NCBI GenBank assembly: GCA_024693065.1
Contig: JAILLP010000031.1
Coordinates: forward strand, 1 to 57,332
From: Paludibacteraceae bacterium
GTDB taxonomy: Bacteria; Bacteroidota; Bacteroidia; Bacteroidales; Paludibacteraceae
Reading direction: 5' to 3'
DNA: 57,332 nt
The position numbers were made by a program, and so were the translations under genes. Shown here in pieces: positions 17,224 through 26,934 of the stretch (positions are counted from its first letter, which is position 1; every line of letters starts with the position of its first letter). The notes beneath the pieces are model-generated. The model was given only the letters and a program-made list of their open reading frames with translations, was not told the DNA's origin and did not search any database.

Positions 17224-18552
<1,329 letters not shown>

Positions 18553-18581
18553 CAAAAATTAGTTTGAGTAAATCATAATCC

Positions 18582-18618
18582 GAGGAGGGGGTTTTGTGAA
18601 AAACTTCCTCCTCTTTCT
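18582..18618 (+). terminator. Terminator after enolase
   Basis: gaggagg (18582-18588) pairs with cctcctc (18607-18613), with further inner gtttt/aaaac pairing, followed by tttct. It is 30 bases past the stop codon. Confidence 0.7.
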
Positions 18619-18814
18619 ATCTCCGAAGGGAAGGAAATCCAACGGAAAGGCATAAGATCCAGACGCAACATGCCAGGGAATGCGTATGCGCATACATGTG
18701 GAATATAACGTTTTACCCCTAAATCTATTTCCACCATACAATTAAAAAATGTGAAACCAAGTCCTGTCAAGGAGATTTTTCACGCCGAAAAAGCACGAAA
18801 TGAAAAAATTACAT

Positions 18815-18822
18815 TATCTTTG
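18815..18822 (+). promoter_or_regulatory. Putative -7 element for the GH5 gene
   Basis: TATCTTTG fits TAnnTTTG exactly. No TTTG is found at the best spacing upstream, so the promoter call rests on the -7 element alone. Confidence 0.45.
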
Positions 18823-18969
18823 CGCAGATAAGGTGTAATGATTGGATTAGGAAAACTCATAAACCAAAGGAGAAGGGGAAGAGACATCCTAACGAAACAA
18901 ACACCATCGATTGGGAACAAATATTATATTAGATAACTATCATATTTAATAATCAAAAAACATAGAACC

Positions 18970-21765
18970 ATGAAGAAAAATTTTAGCAAAAAGCTATTTT
19001 TCACATTGTTGGGAATGGGAGCGTCATTTGCGACCATGGCCCAGTCTGTGGTCGTTGAAGCGGAAAAGCCGACCAGCAGCGACTATGAGTTTAGTAAGCC
19101 AAGGAGCGAATCGAGTGGCAACGGAGGAAACTTAGGCTACTTCGACGAGGAAGGTGAGACCGTGAAGTACTCAATGAAAGCTCCAAAGGCGGGTTTCTAC
19201 CAAGTCTCCATGAAGTACATCGCTCAGTTCGACGCAACTGTAAGAATCATCATGGATAATGGTGCTCAATACAGCATCGACGTGGAAGGAAACTACAAGG
19301 ACGGTGAGAACTGGTGGCAACCATCATTGGACAACTACTGGTCAACCGACGCTAGCAAGATCCCTGCATTCTACTTGGAGGAAGGTGACCACACCTTCAC
19401 ACTCCTCAAGGAAACGTCAGGTTCCACTAACATCGATTACATCGAGTTCACTTTGACGGACATCACCGATAACGTAGTCACTAAAGTTAAGACAGACCCA
19501 AGCAAGATCGTGTTGACTCCATACGAGCAGACTTATCTGCGCGTCATCGGATACAATGCGGCTGGTCAGAAAATCGCTATGCCAATCAAATGGTCTAGCA
19601 ACGTGAAAGACGGATTGTACACCGCTGGCTCTTCAGAAGGCACAGACGAGGTGTCCTTCAAGATGGGAGACTACGACGCAAGCATCAGCATCAAAGTGCA
19701 GAAGCCTAGCAAACGTAGAGAGTTCGTCGTTTCCAAGCACGGAGACTTGAACACCTCTAAGGGTTATGTGGCAGATGGCAGCGGCAACAAGGTTAGTCTT
19801 GCCGGTGTAAGCTACTTCTGGAGCTGTTCTTCTAGATTGTGGTGGTGCAAGGAAAACGTGAAGTTCCTGGTTGACAAGTACAACGTTCAGGTTCTCCGTT
19901 TGCCAGTTTCCATCGCTCCATGCGGAAGCAACGGACAAACAAGCTGTAACATGGATAACTTGGGCAACATGGGTGGTGACGGTTTGTGGAACATGAACAA
20001 CTACGTCGCTGCGCCTATGAGCTCCAGGAAAATGGTGGACGAGGTGGTAAAGGCATGTATCGAGAACGATATCTATGTCATCATCGACTTCCACGAGCAC
20101 AAAGCTCAGGACTGGACTAGCACAGCCAACCAGTTCTTCACCTATTTCGCAAAGAAATGGGGTGAATATCCTAACGTTATGTACGAGATCTTCAACGAGC
20201 CAGTTGACGACAACGGTACTGTAGTAAACTACGCTAAGCAAGTGATCCCTACCATCAGAGCAATCGACCCAGATAACATCATCATCGTGGGTTCAACTCA
20301 ATTCTCCCGTCAACCAGACGGTGTGACTGGTGCAGGTCAAGGACAAACAAACATCGCCTACACATGGCACGGTTACGCTCAATACAACCACCAGACTGAC
20401 TGGCAGGGGAAAGACAACTGGAACAACGGAATCCCAGTTGTAGTAACTGAGTGGGGTTGCGACGCTGGCGGTGGTGACGGCGGCATGCACAACATCTTCA
20501 AAGAGCACGGTGTCATCAACTGCTTCTGGTCTATGAGTAACAAGGGCGGCGAGGACGAGAGATGGTCTATCCTCAAGACAACTTGCTACAAGAAGTCTGA
20601 TTGGAATGACGGCGATATGAACAGCAACGGTAAGAGCCAACTCTCAGCCGTATCAAGCTGGGTGAACTATAAGGCAACCGCAATGGCTGACGAGGTTGAG
20701 GAATTCGAGGCATCTGTTAGCAAGGGCGGAAAGGTATTCTTGCCTGCAGAAAAGGTATCCGTTTCTTGTACCGCAACTGGTGGTACTGGAAATTACACCT
20801 ACAAGTGGGAGCAGACCAAGGGTGACGCAGCAACTATCGCTTCCCCTTCTTCCGCTAAGACTGACATCACTGACTTGAAGCCAGGTACCAACGTGTTCGC
20901 TGTGACTGTTTCCGATGGTGAGGAGACTGAGACATTGGCCGTAACATTTGTTGTATACAAAGAGGGTTATGTTGATCCAGGTTTGATCGATGACGTGGCT
21001 GACAATGATCTTATCAGCCGTATCGGAGGTCAATGGGTTAATTTTGATGACGCTTCCGATTCAGGAACATCTCAGGCAAGCGTATCCGCTACAAACGGCA
21101 ACATCAAGGTAGACGCTAAGATGGGTCGTACGAACGGTAACATTCCTCCATATTGCGGTGTTGACCTCTACCTCGACAAGAACTCAACGGTAGAGTCTCC
21201 AGTTCCTTTCGACATCTCTGACTGCTCAACCATCACTTATAAGTTCAAAGGTTCTGAGCACTACTTCAGGGCTGCATTGTCTAAGAACTCCATCAAGGAT
21301 GGTAACTACCACTGCAAGTTGATCGAGGGATCTAACGAGTGGAAGGAAGTTTCTATTGCTGTCAGCTCTTTGGCTCAAGAGGATTGGGGTACTAAGGTGA
21401 CTTACGATCCTAAGGATGTCATCAAGTTCAGCTGGATGGCTAAGGGTGGTGACAACTCTTCTAAGACTTTGGAGATCGACGACGTGACTTGCGTCGGCAT
21501 GGAGTTCGAGGAGAACATGGATCCTCAAGGCGTTGAGTCTAGCGAGGCTATCAACAACACTTATCTCTATCCTAACCCATCTGAGGATGGCGAATGCGTA
21601 TTGTTCGTGTTGAACCGTTGCAAGGTTACCGTTACTGACATCGCAGGTAAGGTGGTTAAGGAGTTCGTTGCAATCCCTAACTTCGCTAACCAATTCAGCA
21701 TTAACGAGAAGGGCGTTTACTTCGTGAACGCTGACGGTGAAGTGTTGAAATTGATCGTTAAGTAA
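18970..21765 (+). CDS. Secreted GH5 cellulase with CBM6-like module and T9SS type A tag
   Basis: A 931-residue predicted endo-beta-1,4-glucanase. Order: signal peptide (ending ATMAQ, ~1-24), CBM6-like beta-sandwich (~26-165, VVEAEKPTSSDYEF ... STNIDYIEFTL), Big-type Ig domain (~170-250) and GH5 barrel (~258-560). In the barrel FNEP gives the acid/base Glu410, VVTEWGCD the nucleophile Glu494, and VIIDFHEH the substrate-site histidines. A PKD/Ig-like domain (~580-665), a second carbohydrate-binding-like sandwich (~680-840) and a type A sorting domain (LYPNPSEDGE ... KGVYFVNADGEVLKLIVK) follow. The GH5_2-like pattern fits cellulose, though mannan cannot be excluded. It has a long leader and its own terminator. 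Confidence 0.93.
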   Translation: MKKNFSKKLFFTLLGMGASFATMAQSVVVEAEKPTSSDYEFSKPRSESSGNGGNLGYFDEEGETVKYSMKAPKAGFYQVSMKYIAQFDATVRIIMDNGAQYSIDVEGNYKDGENWWQPSLDNYWSTDASKIPAFYLEEGDHTFTLLKETSGSTNIDYIEFTLTDITDNVVTKVKTDPSKIVLTPYEQTYLRVIGYNAAGQKIAMPIKWSSNVKDGLYTAGSSEGTDEVSFKMGDYDASISIKVQKPSKRREFVVSKHGDLNTSKGYVADGSGNKVSLAGVSYFWSCSSRLWWCKENVKFLVDKYNVQVLRLPVSIAPCGSNGQTSCNMDNLGNMGGDGLWNMNNYVAAPMSSRKMVDEVVKACIENDIYVIIDFHEHKAQDWTSTANQFFTYFAKKWGEYPNVMYEIFNEPVDDNGTVVNYAKQVIPTIRAIDPDNIIIVGSTQFSRQPDGVTGAGQGQTNIAYTWHGYAQYNHQTDWQGKDNWNNGIPVVVTEWGCDAGGGDGGMHNIFKEHGVINCFWSMSNKGGEDERWSILKTTCYKKSDWNDGDMNSNGKSQLSAVSSWVNYKATAMADEVEEFEASVSKGGKVFLPAEKVSVSCTATGGTGNYTYKWEQTKGDAATIASPSSAKTDITDLKPGTNVFAVTVSDGEETETLAVTFVVYKEGYVDPGLIDDVADNDLISRIGGQWVNFDDASDSGTSQASVSATNGNIKVDAKMGRTNGNIPPYCGVDLYLDKNSTVESPVPFDISDCSTITYKFKGSEHYFRAALSKNSIKDGNYHCKLIEGSNEWKEVSIAVSSLAQEDWGTKVTYDPKDVIKFSWMAKGGDNSSKTLEIDDVTCVGMEFEENMDPQGVESSEAINNTYLYPNPSEDGECVLFVLNRCKVTVTDIAGKVVKEFVAIPNFANQFSINEKGVYFVNADGEVLKLIVK

Positions 21766-21793
21766 TTAGAGACTCACTGAGTTTCATATACAA

Positions 21794-21832
21794 GGGGGCT
21801 AATCATCCATGTGGTGATTAGCCCCCTCTTTA
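21794..21832 (+). terminator. Terminator after the GH5 gene, possibly bidirectional
   Basis: gggggctaatca (21794-21805) pairs perfectly with tgattagccccc (21815-21826) and is followed by tctttatt. The gene on the other strand ends at 21915, so it may serve both. Confidence 0.85.
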
Positions 21833-21914
21833 TTGCTCCGTTGATCGTCCTTCGGGGAGATGCGCTCTTGTGGACTTCCCAAAGAAGAGCCTCCTCAGAC
21901 AATCATTGGAATGT

Positions 21915-22655
21915 CTAGAATTTCAGTCCAAAAACAATTTCTGAATATGTGTCGCTGTGCTCATATTTCTCTGTCGGCACCATGCTGCGATACTCGTGCT
22001 CCACGTTAAAACCCACGTAAAAATGGGAAGTCACCTTGATGTCTAATGCCCCGAGAACATCTATGATATAGTCGTCTATGCTTTCTAAACTGGGTTGGTA
22101 GAAGACGCAACCGGTCAAAGAGACAATATTCCCCAATTTCTGCTTTATCTTCGGCCTCAAGGAGAGCCTGTAGGCGCGGTTGTCCAACTTGTTTTCCTTT
22201 GGCGTGTAATCCACCCTTTCGAACATGAAGGCGCAACTGATTGAATAATCACAGGTGTCTGGCCTCGAATAGATTCTGAACTTCACACCCGACAATGCCC
22301 CCACCTTGTAGTTGTAGCCCTTGTACTGGTTGGAGAGGAACTCCACCGCCACGAAAGGTGACCACTGACCGTATTGGAGGAAATCGACCTTCGTCCCTCC
22401 CTTAGCGTTCAGGTTGGTCTCCGTTTTGTCCGATGCGCTATAGACGATTTTATAGCCTAAATGAAAGGATAGGATACTGTCATTGCGGGTGATGGTCCCC
22501 GCATTTTTTAAATTCAGGTCTTCCACATTGCCCGAATTATAAGATGCTCCCAACGATGCGTCGAATCTCCAACGCTTGGGTGTTTGACCTTGTCCCCACA
22601 TGGAGCCTGCGCAAAACAGGGCGATTAACGCGGAAAAGAATGCCGACTTACTCAT
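21915..22655 (-). CDS. DUF481-type outer-membrane beta-barrel protein
   Basis: A 246-residue protein with a signal peptide (to MWGQGQ) and the DUF481 (YdiY-like, salt-induced outer membrane protein) pattern. This includes an early SLGASYNSGNVEDLNLKN, the repeated pattern of long beta strands, a central PFVAVEFLSNQYKGY, and a C-terminal phenylalanine (EIVFGLKF). It is predicted to sit in the outer membrane. The family's function is not established. It is divergent from the PNPOx lipoprotein gene at 22753. Confidence 0.82.
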   Translation of the reverse strand: MSKSAFFSALIALFCAGSMWGQGQTPKRWRFDASLGASYNSGNVEDLNLKNAGTITRNDSILSFHLGYKIVYSASDKTETNLNAKGGTKVDFLQYGQWSPFVAVEFLSNQYKGYNYKVGALSGVKFRIYSRPDTCDYSISCAFMFERVDYTPKENKLDNRAYRLSLRPKIKQKLGNIVSLTGCVFYQPSLESIDDYIIDVLGALDIKVTSHFYVGFNVEHEYRSMVPTEKYEHSDTYSEIVFGLKF

Positions 22656-22727
22656 GAATCAACTATTTGGTGGAACAAATATAAAGAAAAAATGAAGGAA
22701 TATCCCTTTTTATCCGTTCCCAAGTAT

Positions 22728-22735
22728 TACTTTTG
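22728..22735 (+). promoter_or_regulatory. -7 element for the PNPOx/MATE/kinase operon
   Basis: TACTTTTG fits TAnnTTTG and ends 17 bases before the ATG at 22753. It overlaps the alternative GTG at 22735, which argues for the ATG as the start. Confidence 0.5.
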
Positions 22736-22752
22736 TGAAAAAATCAAAGGCA

Positions 22753-23256
22753 ATGAAAAAATTAGTATTTTCAATTATCGTGTTGGCCGTACTGAGTGCG
22801 TGCTCCAGTGAAAAACGGCAAATCATCCAACCTTCCGACTATCAGACAAGCAACCGAGAGGGCATGGAGGAAGTGTATAATTTCATCAAAAGCTGCGAAT
22901 ACTATTTCATCGCTACGGTGGAGGGAGACCAGCCAAGGGTGAGGCCTTTTGGCACCATACATGTGTTCGAGGATAAATTGTACATCCAAACAGGGCATAA
23001 GAAGAATGTGGCGAAGCAAATCGCCCAAAATCCTAAAATAGAAATATGTGCCTACAATGGCAAACAATGGATAAGGGTGGAGGCTGTCCTAGTGGAGGAT
23101 GAACGTGTCGAGGCGAAGAAATCGATGCTGGACGCCTATCCTAACCTGCGCACTATGTACGACGAGAACGATGGCAATACGGCCGTTTATGTGCTCACCA
23201 ACGCTAAGGCGGACATCTATTCCTTCCCGATGGAAAAGAGGACAATCAATTTTTAA
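22753..23256 (+). CDS. Pyridoxamine-5'-phosphate-oxidase-like flavin-binding protein with lipoprotein signal
   Basis: A 167-residue protein of the PNPOx-like split-barrel fold that binds FMN or related cofactors (YYFIATVEGDQPRVRPFGTIHVFEDKLYIQTGHKKNVAKQI is characteristic across residues ~50-95). Unusually it begins with KKLVFSIIVLAVLSAC, a lipoprotein signal with an LSAC lipobox and Cys17. If processed it would be a lipid-anchored periplasmic or surface protein, whereas family members are normally cytoplasmic. The ATG at 22753 is preferred to the GTG at 22735, which lies inside the -7 element. MATE and kinase genes follow closely on the same strand. Confidence 0.85.
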   Translation: MKKLVFSIIVLAVLSACSSEKRQIIQPSDYQTSNREGMEEVYNFIKSCEYYFIATVEGDQPRVRPFGTIHVFEDKLYIQTGHKKNVAKQIAQNPKIEICAYNGKQWIRVEAVLVEDERVEAKKSMLDAYPNLRTMYDENDGNTAVYVLTNAKADIYSFPMEKRTINF

Positions 23257-23279
23257 ATCTTCGCTATCTGTAACTACCT

Positions 23280-24647
23280 ATGGCCAACAACCCCAAAGAA
23301 TTAGGCACGGAAAATGTGCGTAAATTGTTGATTGACTATTCTGGTCCCGCCATTGCGGCGATGATGGCTTCCGCCTTATATAACGTGATAGACCGGGCCT
23401 TCATCGGACAGGGAGTCAGTGCCTTGGCCATCGCTGGTTTGGCCATCACAATGCCCGTGATGAACCTTTCCGCCGCATTCGGTGCGATGATTGGTGCGGG
23501 AGGCGCCACACTGACCTCTATTAAGTTGGGGCAACAGGACACGTTGAGTGCGCAGAAGGTGTTGGGCAACGTATTCCTGCTGAATGTGGTCCTTGGCGTC
23601 ATATTCATGGCGGTGGGACTCGCCTTTCTGGACGATATTTTGTATTTTTTCGGGGCGAGTGAAAACACCATCAGCTATGCGAGGGATTTCATGCAGGTCA
23701 TCTTGATCGGTAATGTGATCACTCATTTGTATCTCGGGCTCAATAGCGTGATGCGCGCGTCGGGTCATCCTACCAAGGCGATGAGGATGACTTTCCTGAC
23801 CGTCGTCATCAACCTGATCTTGGCTCCGCTCTTTATCTTCTTTTTCCATTGGGGGATACGAGGTGCGGCCAGTGCGACGATAATCGCCCAAACGGTGGCC
23901 TTCCTCATCATCATGAAACATTTCTCCGACAAAAATAACATACTGCATTGGCGACGTGACATCTTCACTTTCGACAAACGGATCATCAAGGGCATACTCT
24001 CCATCGGAATGGCTCCCTTCATGCTGAACGCATGTGCATGTTTGGTCGTCATTCTTATCAATAGGGCGTTGACGGAATATGGAGGGGATCTTGCCGTGGG
24101 TGCCTATGGAGGTATCGTCAATAGCGTGTTGATGGTCTTCGCCATGATTGTCATGGGGCTGAACCAGGGCATGCAGCCGATAGCTGGTTACAATTTCGGT
24201 GCGCAAATTTACTCCAGGGTGCGTAAGGTGCTGAAGCTGACCATCCTCGCCGCCACCTGCGTGACATCATTCGCCTTCATCGTGTCGGAATCCATTCCTT
24301 ACTATGTGGCTAGACTTTTCACGACAGATCAGGAACTCATCAACGTCGCCATAAGGGGCCTGAGGATTTGCGCCGCTGCGTTCCCCATCGTTGGTTTCCA
24401 GATGGTGGCGTCCAACTTCTTCCAGTCAATCGGAAAGGCTTCCATGGCGGTGGTGCTATCCTCCACGAGGCAGTTGTTGCTGCTCGTGCCGTTGCTGCTA
24501 ATTCTGCCGTCTCACTTCAAAACGGTTGAGAGCGTCTTGGCGTGTATGCCTATTTCCGATGCGCTGTCCAGTATCATCGCATTCGTCCTGCTGAAGGTTG
24601 AAATACGCAAATTCAATAGACTGAAAGATAAACCGATAATCGAATAA
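23280..24647 (+). CDS. MATE-family efflux transporter
   Basis: A 455-residue inner-membrane multidrug/toxin extrusion antiporter with about 12 predicted spans. It opens with the family pattern (SGPAIAAMMASALYNVIDRAFIGQG) and has the mirrored motif in the second half (GMAPFMLNACACLVVILINRAL ... GLNQGMQPIAGYNFGA). The transported compound is unknown; drive by Na+ or H+ is family knowledge. It is 23 bases after the PNPOx gene and 17 before the kinase-like gene (two bases counting that gene's first ATG), so one transcript is likely. Confidence 0.93.
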   Translation: MANNPKELGTENVRKLLIDYSGPAIAAMMASALYNVIDRAFIGQGVSALAIAGLAITMPVMNLSAAFGAMIGAGGATLTSIKLGQQDTLSAQKVLGNVFLLNVVLGVIFMAVGLAFLDDILYFFGASENTISYARDFMQVILIGNVITHLYLGLNSVMRASGHPTKAMRMTFLTVVINLILAPLFIFFFHWGIRGAASATIIAQTVAFLIIMKHFSDKNNILHWRRDIFTFDKRIIKGILSIGMAPFMLNACACLVVILINRALTEYGGDLAVGAYGGIVNSVLMVFAMIVMGLNQGMQPIAGYNFGAQIYSRVRKVLKLTILAATCVTSFAFIVSESIPYYVARLFTTDQELINVAIRGLRICAAAFPIVGFQMVASNFFQSIGKASMAVVLSSTRQLLLLVPLLLILPSHFKTVESVLACMPISDALSSIIAFVLLKVEIRKFNRLKDKPIIE

Positions 24648-24651
24648 CCAT

Positions 24652-24659
24652 GGGAGGTG
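24652..24659 (+). promoter_or_regulatory. Strong Shine-Dalgarno sequence deciding the kinase start
   Basis: gggaggtg lies five bases before the ATG at 24665, unusual in a phylum that mostly lacks such sites. It favours 24665 over the ATG at 24650 as the translation start. Confidence 0.65.
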
Positions 24660-24664
24660 AAAGT

Positions 24665-25297
24665 ATGGAGAAGAATATTATCATCAGTATAGGTAGACAA
24701 TTCGGTGCGGGCGGAAGACGCGTCGGACAAGCGCTGGCAAAGGATCTGGGCATCGCCTACTACGATAAGGAACTCATCATGGAAGCCGCCAAGGAGTTCG
24801 GCTTCGCGCCTGTTTTCTTCGAGGAGAACGATGAGAAATCCGCATCCCTCTCGGGTAACGTGTTGCAATGGATGGAGAGCCTTGTGACCAACGGGTTGGG
24901 AAGTAAGAACTACCTTTCTCAGGACACTCTCTTTGATATGCAGTCGGAGGTGGTCCGTAAGGTGGCGGATAAACATTCTTGCGTCATCGTGGGAAGATGT
25001 TCGGACTATGTGCTTCGTGACCATCCCAATTGTGTCAGCGTCTTTCTTCACTCTTCCGATGAGGATAGGATAAAGAGAATCCAGGAACGTTCCGATCTCA
25101 CGAGAGAGGAGACCATCGCGAAGATGAGGATGCAAGACAAGAAACGCGCCGCTTACTACAACTTCTATTCCAACAAGACATGGGGAGAGTCCTCCACCTA
25201 CACGCTTTCCATAGATGTCTCTTCTATCGGCGTGGAAAAAACTGTTAAACTGATCGAACACTATCTTAGTTTGCGGGGACTGATTCCGGAGAAGTGA
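24665..25297 (+). CDS. Cytidylate kinase-like protein
   Basis: A 210-residue P-loop protein of the cytidylate-kinase-like family. ISIGRQFGAGGRRVGQALA at residues ~7-25 is the nucleotide-binding region, in which the usual Walker lysine is replaced by Arg, typical of this subfamily. YYDKELI follows, then a middle HSCVIVGRCSDYVL strand and LTREETIAKMRMQDKKRAAYY as the lid region. True CMP kinase (Cmk) is a separate protein in Bacteroidetes, so the substrate here is uncertain. The start is set by the SD sequence at 24652. It is the last gene of the PNPOx-MATE transcript. Confidence 0.85.
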   Translation: MEKNIIISIGRQFGAGGRRVGQALAKDLGIAYYDKELIMEAAKEFGFAPVFFEENDEKSASLSGNVLQWMESLVTNGLGSKNYLSQDTLFDMQSEVVRKVADKHSCVIVGRCSDYVLRDHPNCVSVFLHSSDEDRIKRIQERSDLTREETIAKMRMQDKKRAAYYNFYSNKTWGESSTYTLSIDVSSIGVEKTVKLIEHYLSLRGLIPEK

Positions 25298-25411
25298 TCC
25301 CCTCCGTATGCGTGGACGTGTCCTTATTTGCTGTTAGACCTCCCTAATGGCTGTTTTTGCATTCTTCCCCATCTAAAATATGTGGAAGAAAAAGTTTTTC
25401 TGGAAAATAGG

Positions 25412-25441
25412 TTTGTCGTGTTTGATTTATATATAGATTTG
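25412..25441 (+). promoter_or_regulatory. Promoter of the PLP decarboxylase gene
   Basis: TTTG (25412-25415), an 18-base spacer and TAGATTTG (25434-25441) match the Bacteroidetes consensus fully. Transcription should begin within a few bases of 25445, leaving a leader of about 95 bases. Confidence 0.75.
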
Positions 25442-25493
25442 CATCCGAATTCGTCGGATTGTCAGTATTTGTACAATCCGAGTGAGTCGGATG
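25442..25493 (+). promoter_or_regulatory. Bistable hairpin leader or tandem operator before the PLP decarboxylase
   Basis: Four arms alternate: atccga (25443-25448), tcggat (25454-25459), atccga (25476-25481) and tcggat (25487-25492). They can fold as two small hairpins or as one long hairpin. In the long form arm 2 pairs with arm 3 over 9 bp (tcggattgt/acaatccga), arm 1 pairs with arm 4 over 7 bp, and a symmetric 5x5 internal loop lies between. The first dyad overlaps the expected transcription start. Either an RNA switch or stabilising 5' hairpin, or a pair of operators 33 bp apart, would fit. Confidence 0.6.
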
Positions 25494-25541
25494 AGTTTAT
25501 TCGGGTACATTTGTTTAATTTATTTGGCGAATTGTTTAGAA

Positions 25542-26933
25542 ATGAAAAACAAGTACGTTGATTTGATCGAACAATCGTTCGAGTTTCCTAACGAGGAGTT
25601 TAGCGTCAATGACAATGAACTCTACTGGTTTAATGTTCCTTTGATGGACATCATCAAACAGTATGGTACTCCGCTGCGCATCTCCTATCTGCCTAAGATA
25701 GCCATGAATATCCAGCGCGTAAGGCGTCTCTTCAATGTGGCCATGGCGAAGGTGGACTATCAGGCGGACTACAACTATTGCTTCTGCACGAAGAGCTCCC
25801 ACTTCTCATTCGTGATGGAGGAGGTACTGAAACATGACGTGAACGTGGAGATTTCTTCCGCATACGACGTGAATCTTTTGGAGTGTTTGGAGGAATCCGG
25901 CCATCTTAAAAAGGATAAATTCATCATTTGTAACGGATTCAAAATACCTCAATATATAGATAATATACGTGACTTCATCAACAAGGGTTTCACGAATGTG
26001 ATTCCGATTCTGGACAACAAGGACGAGTTGGATATGTTGCTCGATGGCTTTGATAAACCATTGAACGTCGGCATCCGTATCGCCACGGAGGAGGAACCTA
26101 AGTTCGATTTCTATACTTCCCGTTTGGGTATTCGATTCAAAGATATCCTCCCGTATTATAAGGAGAAGATTAAAAACAATAAGCAGGTGAAACTGAAAAT
26201 GTTACACTTCTTTGTGAACACGGGTATCAAGGATACTTCCTACTATTGGAACGAGTTGAGCAAGGGAATCAACCTCTATTGCGAGTTGCGCAAGATTTGC
26301 CCGGAGCTCGATAGCCTGAACATCGGCGGTGGTTTCCCTATCCAAGCCCACATGGACTTCACCTACGATTATGAGTACATGGCGGAGGAGATCGTCGCCC
26401 AGATCAAAAACACTTGCGCGCAGCAGGGTGTGCCTGAGCCTCGTATCTTCACTGAGTTCGGCTCCTATACGGTGGGCGAGAGCGGTGCGATGCTCTATTC
26501 CATCGTCAACCAGAAGCAACAGAATGACCGTGAGTTGTGGGACATGATCGACAGCTCATTCATCAACACGATGCCTGACACTTGGGGCTTGAACCAACGC
26601 TTCCCGTTCCTGGCCATCAACAATTGGGACCAGGAATACGAACGGGTGCACTTGGGCGGCCTGACCTGCGATAGCGAGGATTTCTACAACGCGGAGGTCC
26701 ACTCCAATGCGATCTTCCTCCCTAAGATGGCGCAGGGTAGGGAACAGTTCATCGGTTTCTTCCATATGGGCGCTTACCAAGAGGCCTTGAGTGGTTACGG
26801 CGGTATCCAACACTGCTTGTTGCCTGCGCCTAAGATGGTGGTGGTCGACGTGGATGAGAACGGAGAATATTTCACCAAGTTGTTCGCTAAGGAACAAAGC
26901 TATAAGTCTATGTTGAAGATTTTAGGCTATTAA
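25542..26933 (+). CDS. Fold-III PLP-dependent decarboxylase, arginine decarboxylase-like
   Basis: A 463-residue enzyme of the ornithine/arginine/diaminopimelate decarboxylase group. The N-terminal barrel carries a PLP-lysine region (DYNYCFCTKSSHFSFV, ~75-90) and the strand pattern MLHFFVNTGIKD, SLNIGGGFP and IFTEFGSYTVGES (glycine-rich phosphate loop and Glu for the pyridinium). The C-terminal beta domain has GLTCDSEDF and the closing MGAYQEALSGYGG. Bacteroidetes proteins of this type are usually annotated as arginine decarboxylase, leading to agmatine and polyamines; carboxynorspermidine-type decarboxylation cannot be excluded by eye. The start at 25542 follows the promoter and structured leader; a longer frame from 25482 would begin inside the hairpin. 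Confidence 0.82.
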   Translation: MKNKYVDLIEQSFEFPNEEFSVNDNELYWFNVPLMDIIKQYGTPLRISYLPKIAMNIQRVRRLFNVAMAKVDYQADYNYCFCTKSSHFSFVMEEVLKHDVNVEISSAYDVNLLECLEESGHLKKDKFIICNGFKIPQYIDNIRDFINKGFTNVIPILDNKDELDMLLDGFDKPLNVGIRIATEEEPKFDFYTSRLGIRFKDILPYYKEKIKNNKQVKLKMLHFFVNTGIKDTSYYWNELSKGINLYCELRKICPELDSLNIGGGFPIQAHMDFTYDYEYMAEEIVAQIKNTCAQQGVPEPRIFTEFGSYTVGESGAMLYSIVNQKQQNDRELWDMIDSSFINTMPDTWGLNQRFPFLAINNWDQEYERVHLGGLTCDSEDFYNAEVHSNAIFLPKMAQGREQFIGFFHMGAYQEALSGYGGIQHCLLPAPKMVVVDVDENGEYFTKLFAKEQSYKSMLKILGY

Positions 26934-26934
26934 T

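Larger units (their letters stand above)
18553..18969. other. Long spacer and leader between enolase and the GH5 cellulase
   Basis: These 417 bases hold the eno terminator and, further on, TATCTTTG at 18815-18822, the likely -7 element for the GH5 gene. That would leave a leader of about 140 bases with no obvious hairpin. Short minus-strand frames across it do not look coding. Confidence 0.6.

Noticed and set aside
22735-22752. GTG at 22735 as the start of the PNPOx-like protein
   Set aside because: The codon lies at the end of a TACTTTTG -7 element, and the ATG at 22753 begins a typical lipoprotein signal.
25328-25561. 77-codon frame between the kinase-like gene and the decarboxylase
   Set aside because: It runs through the consensus promoter and hairpin leader of the decarboxylase and has no protein-like pattern.
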